A DNA stretch of 64,000 nt from Microbacterium sp. (GTDB taxonomy: Bacteria; Actinomycetota; Actinomycetes; Actinomycetales; Microbacteriaceae), in contig JAFKIL010000007.1 in the NCBI GenBank assembly GCA_017306415.1, forward strand, positions 1 to 64,000. Direction: 5' to 3'. The notes below the pieces were generated by a model. It was not told where the DNA came from and ran no database searches. It worked only from the letters and a program-made list of their open reading frames with translations. Numbering within the stretch: position 1 is the stretch's first letter; every line of letters begins with the position of its first letter. Position numbers and translations under genes: made by a program. Shown piece by piece: positions 34,883-43,001 of this stretch.

Positions 34883-35650
34883 ATGGCAGACATCCCGGCC
34901 GCGCGTCACGCGCTGCGCGTACTCAAGTTCGTCGCGAGTCAGAGCGGACCGGTGCGCGCCGCCACCGTCGTGCGCAGCCTCGACATTCCGCGGTCGACGA
35001 CGTATCAGCTGATCCGGGTGATGCAGGACGAGGGGTTCCTGGTCCACTTCCCCGAGGATCGCGCATACGGCCTCTCGCCGCTCGTGTCCGAGATCGGGTC
35101 CAACTACCTTCGTACGCAGAAGGTGAGCCGGCTCGCCGAGCCGCTCCTCGCCAAGCTGGTCAAACGGACCGCGCTGCCCGTCGTCGCACACCTGGGTGTG
35201 CTGCACAACGGCGACATCGAGTACGCGGTCAAGAATGCGGCGATGCGTGCGCCCTCACTGGTGACCGATGTCGGTGTGCATCTGCCGGCGCACCTCACGG
35301 CGACCGGGCGGGCCATCCTGTCGGTGCTGTCGCACGAGCAGGTCCGGGCGCTGTACCCGGATGTGGCGAGCCTCACCACGCGCAACGGACGGGGCCCGCG
35401 TACGCTGCGCGACCTCGACGACATCCTCGCCGAGACCCGCGCACGGGGGTATGCAGTCGAGACGGGAGAGATCACGCCCGACTGCGCGTCGGTCGCCGTC
35501 GCGGCGCTCGACCACAACGGCTACCCCGCCGCGGCCGTCGGGCTCACGTTCCGCAAGATGGCCGTGGACGTCGGCATCTGGCCACAGCTCGGCGCGGCGG
35601 CGCAGATCTCGGCCGGCGCGCTGTCGATGCGCCTGCGCGGCAAGATCTGA
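34883..35650 (+). CDS. IclR-family transcriptional regulator
   Basis: A 255-residue regulator. The N-terminal winged helix (about 8-65) reads ALRVLKFVASQSGPVRAATV, SLDIPRSTTYQLIRVMQDEGF. The effector domain shows GVHLPAHLTATGRAILS, RGYAVETGEITPDCASVAVA and GYPAAAVGLTF, all typical. It is divergent to the 11-gene operon and adjacent to the P450 operon, which runs towards it. IclR regulators usually bind a catabolic substrate, so it is the likely controller of both operons through the two identical palindromes. Confidence 0.93.
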   Translation: MADIPAARHALRVLKFVASQSGPVRAATVVRSLDIPRSTTYQLIRVMQDEGFLVHFPEDRAYGLSPLVSEIGSNYLRTQKVSRLAEPLLAKLVKRTALPVVAHLGVLHNGDIEYAVKNAAMRAPSLVTDVGVHLPAHLTATGRAILSVLSHEQVRALYPDVASLTTRNGRGPRTLRDLDDILAETRARGYAVETGEITPDCASVAVAALDHNGYPAAAVGLTFRKMAVDVGIWPQLGAAAQISAGALSMRLRGKI

Positions 35651-35671
35651 GGGCCGCTGCCGACGGCGGAC

Positions 35672-35980
35672 TCACGACGTGCGGCGGAGCGATCCGTCCA
35701 CCGGGGCGACGTCGATGATCTCGATGGGATCCTCGGCCGGCAACTCGAGCACGTCGCCCGTCGTCAGGTCGAACTCCGCGCCGTGGCAGTTGCACACCAG
35801 GACGCTGCCGTCGACGACCTCTCCGTTGGTGCTGAACGCGCAGGGCGCGTGCGAGCAGCGATCGGCGAACATGCACCATCCCCCCGCGTGGTGTGCGACG
35901 ACGAAGGCCTCGCCGTCCACGACGACGGGCACGAGTGCCCCGAGGGGGACGTCATCAGGGCTGAGTCCGAGATCCGTCAC
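35672..35980 (-). CDS. Rieske-type [2Fe-2S] ferredoxin
   Basis: A 102-residue soluble Rieske protein. The cluster ligands are Cys and His in RCSHAPC and Cys and His in VCNCHGAEFD; the rest (FDLTTGDVLELPAEDPI) matches the small Rieske ferredoxins of oxygenase systems. The GTG start overlaps the P450 stop as GTGA. It should carry electrons from the reductase gene to the P450; bacterial P450s more often use a 3Fe-4S or adrenodoxin-type ferredoxin, so a Rieske partner is notable. Confidence 0.88.
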   Translation of the reverse strand: MTDLGLSPDDVPLGALVPVVVDGEAFVVAHHAGGWCMFADRCSHAPCAFSTNGEVVDGSVLVCNCHGAEFDLTTGDVLELPAEDPIEIIDVAPVDGSLRRTS

Positions 35981-37179
35981 GGGGCGTCCCACACGATCGG
36001 CAGCGTCTTCGGTCCGCGCGCGACCCAGCCGCGCACCTCCGCGTCCTGCTCGGGGTCGAATCGCACGTTGGGCAGGAGGGAGAACACCTCTTCCAGGACC
36101 ACCTGGGCCAGATTCCGCGCCGTGAAATGGCCGATGCAGAAGTGCATGCCGTACCCGAACGAGGCGTGCGCCTGGGTCTCGCGGAACAGGTCGTACACGT
36201 CGGGATCGGTCCAGCGCGTGGCATCCCGGTTCGCAGATCCGATGACGAGCGCGACCGGGGTGTCCTTCGGGAAGTGGAGGCCGCCCAGGTCGACGTCCTC
36301 CGTCGTGCGCTTCTCCGTCGTCCCGAACGGGGAGAGCCAGCGCAGCCCCTCCTCGACGGCCTGGGCCGAGAAACCGGTGGGATCGCCGGCGAACGCCGCC
36401 GCCTGCTCCGGTCGTCCCAGCAGTCCGTACAGCGTGCTCGCCGAGGCGTGGGCCGGCTCTTGGAAGCCGCCCACGATGAGGACTCCGAGGTTGCCGATCA
36501 GCTCCTCGACGCTGCGGGGAGTGCCGTCCGGGCGCCCGTCGTACAGCATGTGCCAGATCGCACTCCGGCCGCCGCCGACCGAGGTCCACTCGCCCCGCGC
36601 GATGTTCTCCTCCAGCAGCTCGCGCAGCTCGTCCTTCACGCCCTCCACGTCGGCGCGGGTCGATTCGTCCCGGCCGAGGTCTGCGATCCAGCCCGCGTAG
36701 ACGCGCAGCCAGCGGTCCAGCGTGGCGTCGTCGACGCCCTCGAACCCGATGAGATCGCCGACCGCGCGCTGGCTGATGGGTTCCAGCAGACCGCCGACGG
36801 CGTCGATGCGGCCGAGCGGCGCGACCGCCGAGATGTACCGGCGGGCGGTGGCTCGCAGGAGGTCGTCGCGGTAGCCCATCACCGTGCGCGGGCGGAACGG
36901 CGGATTCACGCGGTTGCGAAGGGCCGTGTGCTCCGGTCCGTTCATCGCGAGCACGTTCGGCGCTCCGAACATGCGGGCCGAGAACACCGAGTCCGGGCTG
37001 AACACGGCGTCGTTGTTCCCGGCCTCGTCGCACAGATCCCACGTGGTGACCAGGACCTGATCCGAATGGGGCAGGTACGCGATGGGCTGGTTCTCCCGCA
37101 TCCATCTGTAGGTCGGGTAGGGGTCGTGCTCGAGCGCCTCCTCCGAGACGTCGAGGACGATGTCGGTCGCGTTGCGCAA
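35977..37179 (-). CDS. Cytochrome P450
   Basis: A 400-residue bacterial P450. The haem ligand is C348 in FGYGMHFCIGH, the ExxR pair is E277/R280 (EEGLRW) and SANRDATRW lies before the meander. The I-helix oxygen-activation motif reads GGFQEPAHA, so the usual acid-Thr pair is Glu241-Pro242. The conserved Thr is absent, which can go with unusual reactions. No ATG fits: the TTG at 37179 is preceded by GAAGGGA and gives the normal length. It overlaps the Rieske gene and follows the reductase gene by 14 bases. Confidence 0.9.
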   Translation of the reverse strand: MRNATDIVLDVSEEALEHDPYPTYRWMRENQPIAYLPHSDQVLVTTWDLCDEAGNNDAVFSPDSVFSARMFGAPNVLAMNGPEHTALRNRVNPPFRPRTVMGYRDDLLRATARRYISAVAPLGRIDAVGGLLEPISQRAVGDLIGFEGVDDATLDRWLRVYAGWIADLGRDESTRADVEGVKDELRELLEENIARGEWTSVGGGRSAIWHMLYDGRPDGTPRSVEELIGNLGVLIVGGFQEPAHASASTLYGLLGRPEQAAAFAGDPTGFSAQAVEEGLRWLSPFGTTEKRTTEDVDLGGLHFPKDTPVALVIGSANRDATRWTDPDVYDLFRETQAHASFGYGMHFCIGHFTARNLAQVVLEEVFSLLPNVRFDPEQDAEVRGWVARGPKTLPIVWDAP

Positions 37180-37193
37180 GAGAGTTCCCTTCG

Positions 37194-38357
37194 TCAGGCG
37201 TGCGCGGGTTCGGGGAGGATGGGGCCGAGACGGAGCTGCTTGCGAATCGCGGCGAACGGCCGTCCGCCGTTCACTGCCGCGGCACCGACGATCCGATCGT
37301 CGGCATCGAGGTACGCGACGAGCTCGCCGCGCTCGATCGGATGGCGCTGGGCGCGCAGACCCGGGCGGACGGCCCCGATCTTCTCGAAGCGCACGCCGTA
37401 CTGGTCGCTCCACACGTAGCCCGACGGCCGGAAGGGTGCGACGTCTTCGCCGAGCAGCGCCGGGACCAGGACGCGCGCCTGGTCGACGGCGTTCGTCCAG
37501 TGCTGGTGAGACCGCACCTCGCCACTGTCGACGTCGGTCCACGCCGAGACATCGCCCAGGGCGTAGACGCCGTCGATCCCGATGACCCTGCCATGCGCGT
37601 CGCAGCGGATCGGACCACCCGTTCCGGCGTGCGGGCCGATGCCCGCCTCGGGGACCGCTCCGACCGCCGCGACGACGAGATCCGCGGTCAGCTCGCTGCC
37701 GTCATCCAGGATGAGTCGGGCGGCGTCGCCGTCGGGTCGGGCGCCGACCACCGTGCGGCCGCTCACCACCTCGACGCCCCTCTGCCGGTGGAGGTCCGTC
37801 AGGGCGCGCGCGACATCGTCGCCGAGCGCGTGATGCGACAGCAGCGGGTGCGAGTGCACGACGGTGACGCGCTTCCCGTGCTCTCGGAGGGATGCCGCCA
37901 CCTCCGCGCCGACCAATCCTCCGCCGACGACCAGCACGGTCTCGCTGGTGCGCGCCCGCCGGTTGATCGCTGCCGCGTCGTCGGCGTCTCGAAGCATGAG
38001 GACCTCTGTCCCTGCCGCCCAGTCTGGCCGTCTTGCGGTCGCGCCGGTGGCGATGACCACGGTCGAGTACGCGATGTGCTCTCCCGACGTCAGCCGTGCG
38101 ACGCGCTGCGTGTAGTCGACGGTGGCAACGGCATCGCCCAGGATGAGCGTGAAGTCCGGATCGCCGACGATGAGCTCCCGCGTTCCCGCGACCGGGTCGA
38201 GGATCATCTGCTTCGAGAGGGGAGGCCGGTCGTACGGCGTCCTGTGCTCGCGGGAGACGACTGTCACCCGCATCTCCGGCGCGCGGCGGGCGAGCTGGTG
38301 CGCAACCTCGATGCCTGCGACCGAGGCGCCGACGATGAGCACGTCCGTTCGCTGCAT
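37194..38357 (-). CDS. FAD-dependent ferredoxin reductase
   Basis: A 387-residue NAD(P)H-dependent reductase of the putidaredoxin/rhodocoxin-reductase type. The FAD-binding VLIVGASVAGIEVA is at 6-19, the second Rossmann motif VLVVGGGLVGAEVA near 145, and GIDGVYALGDVSAW near 265 closes the FAD site. It feeds electrons to the Rieske ferredoxin and P450 encoded just downstream. It is the first gene of this operon and has the second 17-bp palindrome 76 bases upstream. Confidence 0.93.
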   Translation of the reverse strand: MQRTDVLIVGASVAGIEVAHQLARRAPEMRVTVVSREHRTPYDRPPLSKQMILDPVAGTRELIVGDPDFTLILGDAVATVDYTQRVARLTSGEHIAYSTVVIATGATARRPDWAAGTEVLMLRDADDAAAINRRARTSETVLVVGGGLVGAEVAASLREHGKRVTVVHSHPLLSHHALGDDVARALTDLHRQRGVEVVSGRTVVGARPDGDAARLILDDGSELTADLVVAAVGAVPEAGIGPHAGTGGPIRCDAHGRVIGIDGVYALGDVSAWTDVDSGEVRSHQHWTNAVDQARVLVPALLGEDVAPFRPSGYVWSDQYGVRFEKIGAVRPGLRAQRHPIERGELVAYLDADDRIVGAAAVNGGRPFAAIRKQLRLGPILPEPAHA

Positions 38358-38433
38358 GGCCCCTCCGTTCGGTGTCGGATATCGCCACCCTACGAACGCG
38401 CTCGGCCCGGGAACGTTGCGCTCGCGGCAGGCC

Positions 38434-38450
38434 CGTCCGGGATACCGGAC
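38434..38450. promoter_or_regulatory. Probable IclR-family operator, copy 2
   Basis: The plus strand reads CGTCCGGGATACCGGAC, the exact reverse complement of the site at 34745-34761. It is 76 bases before the ferredoxin reductase start and not inside any gene. Confidence 0.7.
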
Positions 38451-38566
38451 ATCGGCGTCCTCGGTTTCCGCCCCGTTACGCGGGCATCGGCCGTGGCCCG
38501 TGCTGGATGACGTCGACGAGGCCGCACTCCCGCGCTCGTGTCGACGGCGTCGCACGAGGTGCGGGG

Positions 38567-39484
38567 TCAGGCGGCGGATTCCCCCGTGCCGAGTTCCTCA
38601 CCGGCGCGCCAGTAGTTCAAGCTGCACACGACTCCAGTCGCCGTCACCAGGATGCCGATGGCGACGAACGTGAGGACGCCGGGGAGCGCGGCAGCGAGGT
38701 CGGCCCCGCTCGCATCCGGCCCGACGGCTCCTCGCAGCGGAGTGAGGGCGAGCACCAACGTCAGACCGCCGAGGCCGGCGAGCCACAGGTCGAAGCGCCA
38801 GCGGTAGTCGAACCAGCGCCAGAACCGCTGTCCGCGAGCAGGACCGTCGTGCGACGTCAGGCCCCGGGCGACGGCCCGTCGATAGGCCAGCTTCTTCAGC
38901 AGAGAGGCCGCGGCGGCCACGGTCACGGCGAAGGCGATCCCACCGTAGATGACCCAGTACACGTCGAACGCGTCCTCATCGTCGATGCTCGTCGGCCATC
39001 CCCCGGTGAACCACGACGAGACGGGAACCGCGACCAAGAGGACCGAGATCGCCAGACCGACCACGATCCACAGCGCGTGCCAGCCGGTGGGCAGCACGCG
39101 GAAGCGCGACACGAAGGATGCCGCGGGGAGCCCCCGCGACGCAGACCGCGCTCGCGAGTGCGCCGCCTCATTGCGGCCGATCCGCCCCCCACGCATCTGC
39201 TCGCCGGCGATCAGCCCGCACATCGCGAAGAGGGCCAGCACACCCGGCGCCGAGCTGAGCGCGAACGTCGCCGTCCCCCGCAGGCCGTCGGCGGTGTCGT
39301 CATCGATCCCGGGAGGAGCCGAGGCGAGCCATGTCAGCAGCAGCCCGCCGGCGACCAGCGCCACGAGGGCCACGGCCGCCAGCACCCCGCCGATCACCGA
39401 GAGAACGGCGCCGAATCTGCGGTTCGCCGCCGCCACCTGCTCTCTGCGGGTATCCACAGCCGCGTCCGTGGATGCGTCGGTCAC
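38567..39484 (-). CDS. Polytopic membrane protein of unknown function
   Basis: A 305-residue protein with about six hydrophobic segments (roughly 22-48, 68-88, 118-140, 160-183, 215-238, 260-283) and basic cytoplasmic loops (RGGRIGRNEAAHSRARSASRG). No catalytic motif is seen. The GTG at 39484 is the best start; its Shine-Dalgarno sequence is weak. It faces away from its neighbours and shows no operon link to the P450 genes downstream. Confidence 0.7.
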   Translation of the reverse strand: MTDASTDAAVDTRREQVAAANRRFGAVLSVIGGVLAAVALVALVAGGLLLTWLASAPPGIDDDTADGLRGTATFALSSAPGVLALFAMCGLIAGEQMRGGRIGRNEAAHSRARSASRGLPAASFVSRFRVLPTGWHALWIVVGLAISVLLVAVPVSSWFTGGWPTSIDDEDAFDVYWVIYGGIAFAVTVAAAASLLKKLAYRRAVARGLTSHDGPARGQRFWRWFDYRWRFDLWLAGLGGLTLVLALTPLRGAVGPDASGADLAAALPGVLTFVAIGILVTATGVVCSLNYWRAGEELGTGESAA

Positions 39485-39681
39485 GCCGTCACCGCAGGTC
39501 CGATGCGAAAGCCGATCAACCCGCTGAGGCCTACCGAACCGGGGACGCAGCGAGCCGCCGAGATCCGGAGTGAGATCACAGATCCGCGCGACGACCGAGG
39601 CATCCGGCAACCCTAGCGGGGGAGTCGAGCGGATTCCACTCGCGACGTCGGCGTGCCCCGCCGCCCGGGTGCCCGAGCGGA

Positions 39682-39798
39682 GACGGCCGCGTACCCAACT
39701 CAGGAGAATCGATGTCCGCTGCTGACGCATTCCGCGCGTTCTCGGGTGCTCCCGCCGGTGCGCGGAGCAGTCTTCCTGAGTTGGGTACGCCGGCCGTC
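39682..39798. repeat. 117-bp palindromic element with 24-25-bp inverted ends
   Basis: A perfect 15-base inverted pair (39691-39705 GTACCCAACTCAGGA and 39774-39788) extends outwards through GACGGCCG with a one-base gap, to about 24 bases. The inner 68 bases are not an inverted repeat overall. This is most of the 312-base gap 39485-39796, in which no gene is seen. The right end touches the stop codon of the next gene. It resembles a MITE or a terminator-like palindrome. Confidence 0.6.
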
Positions 39799-40384
39799 AG
39801 ACTCCGGCTTGATCACGTTCAGTGCGCAACTCGTGCAGAGCTGCCTGCAGCCCCTCGACATCCGGCACGTCGTAGAAGGCGAAGGGCAGTCCTGGTCCGA
39901 CGCGCGCGAAGAAGTCCATCCCGGTGTTCGCATAGATGCGGAGCATCGAATACCCGGGAAGACGCGAGAGCGGCCCGCTGCGATTCCCGAAGACCACGTC
40001 GAGGTGGGACCGGTGCAGCGTCGTCGTCGGCGGCGCCTTGCGGTCCACGTCCAGAGCGTCCTCCCGCTGGTCCGTGACGATGATCGCGCGCCAGTTCGTG
40101 AGGTAGTACCGGGTGCGTCGCTTGACGTGAGCCTTGACGTAGAACCGGCCGACCACCGCGTAGACGCCCGCTGCGACGAAGGCCACCCCGATGAGCCAGA
40201 TCAGTGGCGGGGCGGCGGGACTCCTTGCGGCCGTCAGCGTCCACAGCACCGCGAACCCCGTCCAGACCAGGCTGAACGGGACGAAGAACGTGTCTGCGCG
40301 CGTGAATCTGACGTTCGGATCGGGAGACCCCGACCACTTCACCTCTTCGCCGGGAAGGATGGCGAATCCAGGACCAACACCCAT
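39797..40384 (-). CDS. Membrane protein with PH-like domain
   Basis: A 195-residue protein. After LPGEEVKWSGSPDPNVRF, two membrane segments lie at about 32-50 and 56-74, then a beta-rich domain (RTRYYLTNWRAIIVTD, TTTLHRSHLDVVFGN). This layout is the bacterial PH-like (DUF304/YdbT-type) arrangement. The start is uncertain: ATG at 40384 gives the family-like start but has no ribosome site, and ATG at 40420 would add twelve residues. It is divergent from the small membrane protein at 40475. Confidence 0.65.
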   Translation of the reverse strand: MGVGPGFAILPGEEVKWSGSPDPNVRFTRADTFFVPFSLVWTGFAVLWTLTAARSPAAPPLIWLIGVAFVAAGVYAVVGRFYVKAHVKRRTRYYLTNWRAIIVTDQREDALDVDRKAPPTTTLHRSHLDVVFGNRSGPLSRLPGYSMLRIYANTGMDFFARVGPGLPFAFYDVPDVEGLQAALHELRTERDQAGV

Positions 40385-40474
40385 GAGGAGAAGGATGGCA
40401 CGGGCCGACACGATCCGCATACGCCGCCTGCGAGGCAGGATGGAGTCGACGTCGATCCGGAGGAGGCTGTGGCC

Positions 40475-40894
40475 GTGCGCGATCACTTGCAGAGGATGAC
40501 GGCCCAGATCGCGGTGCCGTTCGGCTTCACGCTCACGATCTCGGGTGTGATCATCTCGTCGGCGGCACGATGGCATTCACCCGGGATGTGGGATGCCTGG
40601 CTGTTCGTCGCGGGCGCGTTCTGCGCTCATCTCGTTCTCACGCTCGTGGCTCGCGTGCGCACGCGACCGGCAGACGGGCAGTCGCCCCTCCTCATCAACG
40701 TCGTGCCGCTGATCGCCGTGCCACTCGCGGTCGGCGGGTCCGAGTGGATCGAGAGCCGCGAGCTCGGCTACCTGGCGGCCGGCTTCCTCGGCTGCGGGCT
40801 GTATGTCGCGGGCGTGGCGGTGTCCGCTGCCGTATGGACGCGCTTCGCCGGGCGGAGACGACCGCGCGAGGTCTCGGCGGACGGAGAGGTCTAG
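40475..40894 (+). CDS. Small polytopic membrane protein
   Basis: A 139-residue protein with four hydrophobic segments (about 11-30, 38-57, 68-85, 92-117) joined by short loops (VRTRPADGQ, SEWIESRELG) and a basic C-terminus. The GTG at 40475 has AGGAGG eight bases upstream and is chosen; an ATG at 40496 would be too close to its site. No family is recognised. Confidence 0.65.
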   Translation: MRDHLQRMTAQIAVPFGFTLTISGVIISSAARWHSPGMWDAWLFVAGAFCAHLVLTLVARVRTRPADGQSPLLINVVPLIAVPLAVGGSEWIESRELGYLAAGFLGCGLYVAGVAVSAAVWTRFAGRRRPREVSADGEV

Positions 40895-40920
40895 CGCCTC
40901 GTATCCGGGACCGTGACGCG

Positions 40921-42135
40921 TCAGCCGGTGGGAGGCAGCGCGGTGTCGAGGCTGTGCAGGACGTAGTCGAGCTCTTCCGTCGTGAACAGTCCGGGATGCC
41001 GGACCACGACGGTCCCGGTCGGGGACAGGATGACCGTGTAGGGCAGCTCGCTCACGCGGAAACGGGCGGCGAGAGTCCCCTGGGGGTCCCGGAGGGTGGG
41101 GAACGCGACGTGGTCGCGAGCCAGGATCGCACGACCCGTCGCCGCGTCGTCGTCGACGTCGACGCCGAGGAAGGCGACACTCGCGCCGAGGCTCCGTGCT
41201 TCGGCCTGATCGTCGGGCAGCTGGATGCTGCACGCCGCGCAGGTGGACGACCAGAAGTCGACGACCGTATACCTCCCGCGGCTCGCTGCGCTCGTCGTAG
41301 TCGTGCCGGCGAGCGCGGGGCCGCTCAGGGGCGCAGGGGTGTCGCCGATGTCGGTTCCACCCGGAACCGCTGTCGTGAGGTTCGCCCCGCCGACCGGACC
41401 GCGCCGGCTCGAGCGGAGGGCATCGTTCGCGAGGGCGGCCAGCCCGTGCCCGAAGGGGGCCGTGTCGGCGGCCTCCGCGCCGAACGCGGCCTGTTCCACG
41501 ATGTGACCCGAGGCGCCGATGACGAAGATCTGGCTGCCGTGCGACACGGATCGGGTGGCGGGATCGAGCTGGATGGGGACGGCGTAAGCGCGAGCGGCGG
41601 CCGCGAGCTGGGCGGGTGTTCCGGTGAGGAAGTACCAGTTCGACAGGGCACCCAGGCCGTGCTGGTCCGTCCAGCTCTTCACGTCTGCGGCGGCGGGGTA
41701 GTAGGGGTTGGCGTTGATCGACACGAAGGCGATGTGCGCGCGGGCGGCCGGCGCCAGGTCGTGGTCGGCGGCGACGATGTCGGTTGCGAGCATGGCGCAC
41801 TGGTCGAGGCAGCGGTCGTCGTTGAACGTGAGGACCACCACGCGTCCGCGCAGGTCGCTGCTGCCGATCAGGTGTCCGTGCTGGTCGGTAAGCCGGTAGC
41901 CCGGGGCGGTCACAGGGTCGGTGGGGACGGGCGCGACCCCGAGCAGATCGGCGGTGGCCTGGTTCATCCCCGCCGGTACGGTGTCGGGCGATGGCGCCGC
42001 AGCCGAGGGCGTGCGGGCCGCGACCCCGATCGTGACGAGAACCGCGATGACGACGACGAGCGCGGCCGACGACAGCCACAGCGCCCAGCCCGGCACATTC
42101 ATCGTGTCGCGGTCGTCGGTGCCCGGTGAGCTCAC
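40921..42135 (-). CDS. Fusion of Sco1-like and TlpA/ResA-like thioredoxin domains
   Basis: A 404-residue membrane-anchored protein. One membrane segment at about 19-40 precedes two thioredoxin-fold domains facing outside. The first (about 75-225) resembles Sco1/SenC copper chaperones with C109-x3-C113 and a His in VSHGSQIFV. The second (about 265-400) is TlpA/ResA-like with C299-x2-C302 in WSSTCAACS. The GTG at 42135 has GGAGG upstream and overlaps the CcdA-like stop. It is the last gene of a four-gene operon and probably metallates or reduces a copper or haem protein, using electrons from the CcdA-like protein. Confidence 0.85.
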   Translation of the reverse strand: MSSPGTDDRDTMNVPGWALWLSSAALVVVIAVLVTIGVAARTPSAAAPSPDTVPAGMNQATADLLGVAPVPTDPVTAPGYRLTDQHGHLIGSSDLRGRVVVLTFNDDRCLDQCAMLATDIVAADHDLAPAARAHIAFVSINANPYYPAAADVKSWTDQHGLGALSNWYFLTGTPAQLAAAARAYAVPIQLDPATRSVSHGSQIFVIGASGHIVEQAAFGAEAADTAPFGHGLAALANDALRSSRRGPVGGANLTTAVPGGTDIGDTPAPLSGPALAGTTTTSAASRGRYTVVDFWSSTCAACSIQLPDDQAEARSLGASVAFLGVDVDDDAATGRAILARDHVAFPTLRDPQGTLAARFRVSELPYTVILSPTGTVVVRHPGLFTTEELDYVLHSLDTALPPTG

Positions 42136-43001
42136 TGTGATCCTCCCTCTCGGTCGCGAGCCGCCGTCGCGGCGGCGGGTCTCGGGCGCCGGTGCCGCGC
42201 GGCGAGCGCGAGCGCGGCGAGCACGATGACCACGAGCGTCACGCCGATCGGGAGCCAGGCGCTTTCGACCGCGGACGCGAGGCCGCTCTGCATCACGTCG
42301 AGCGCGCGTGTGAGCGGGGCGACGAGGTCGGGGCCGCCGAGCTGGGCTGTCCAGTAGCCGACGAGGTAGACGCCGATCAGGACGCACAGCGCGCCGGCGA
42401 CGCGCGGGAGCGCGCCCATGACGGGACGCCAGCGGCGGAACACCGTGGCATCCGTCAGCGACATGGCCACCGCGAGGACCATCGCGAACAGGCCCATCCC
42501 GAGCCCGTAGGCCACCACGACGGCCCCGACCAGCAGAGCGGATCCGGAGGCGAGGGCCCCGCCGATCGCGGCGACGAGCACCGGCAGCGAGCAGCTCAGC
42601 GAGCCGATCGCATACGCCACCCCGAACCCGATCATCGCGACGAATCCGCGCCCGCTGCGGAAGCGGGGGGCGAGGCGCAGCCGCGGTGCCGAGCCCCGCG
42701 CGCTGAGCGCCCCCTGGGCGGCGATGGCGACGCCCACGCCGATCATCGCCCAGGGGGCGATCCGCAGCACGACGGCGTGGACGGATCCGACGAGAAGCGC
42801 CGCCGCGCCGAACACCGCGACGAACCCGACCGTGAGCGCGATGCCCGCACGGATGCCGGACAGGGCCCGCGTCGCCGGATCGCGATGGCGGTCGCCGACG
42901 AACGCGGTGAGGTAGACGGGGAGGAGTGGGAAGCCGCAGGGATTCAGCAGGCCGATCATGCCGAGGGTGAAGGCGTACGCGACGACGGATCCGGTGCTCA
43001 C
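42132..43001 (-). CDS. CcdA/DsbD-type thiol-disulfide membrane transporter
   Basis: A 289-residue protein with six to seven membrane segments. The two redox Cys are in NPCGFPLLP near residue 22 and GSLSCSLPVL near 155. These proteins carry electrons from cytosolic thioredoxin to outside thiol proteins. Here the natural acceptor is the two-domain thioredoxin-like protein encoded next. The GTG overlaps the CtaG-like gene stop, and its own stop overlaps the next start, so the chain is tightly coupled. Confidence 0.88.
   Translation of the reverse strand: MSTGSVVAYAFTLGMIGLLNPCGFPLLPVYLTAFVGDRHRDPATRALSGIRAGIALTVGFVAVFGAAALLVGSVHAVVLRIAPWAMIGVGVAIAAQGALSARGSAPRLRLAPRFRSGRGFVAMIGFGVAYAIGSLSCSLPVLVAAIGGALASGSALLVGAVVVAYGLGMGLFAMVLAVAMSLTDATVFRRWRPVMGALPRVAGALCVLIGVYLVGYWTAQLGGPDLVAPLTRALDVMQSGLASAVESAWLPIGVTLVVIVLAALALAARHRRPRPAAATAARDREGGSQ

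Noticed and set aside
37180-37542. Upstream in-frame extension of the P450 gene to an earlier start
   Set aside because: It would overlap the reductase coding region and reads as low-complexity Arg/Ala; the TTG at 37179 has a ribosome site and gives the normal P450 length.
39653-40474. Long plus-strand frame upstream of the small membrane protein
   Set aside because: Composition is Arg/Asp/Pro noise antisense to the PH-like membrane protein. The real start is the GTG at 40475 with AGGAGG.
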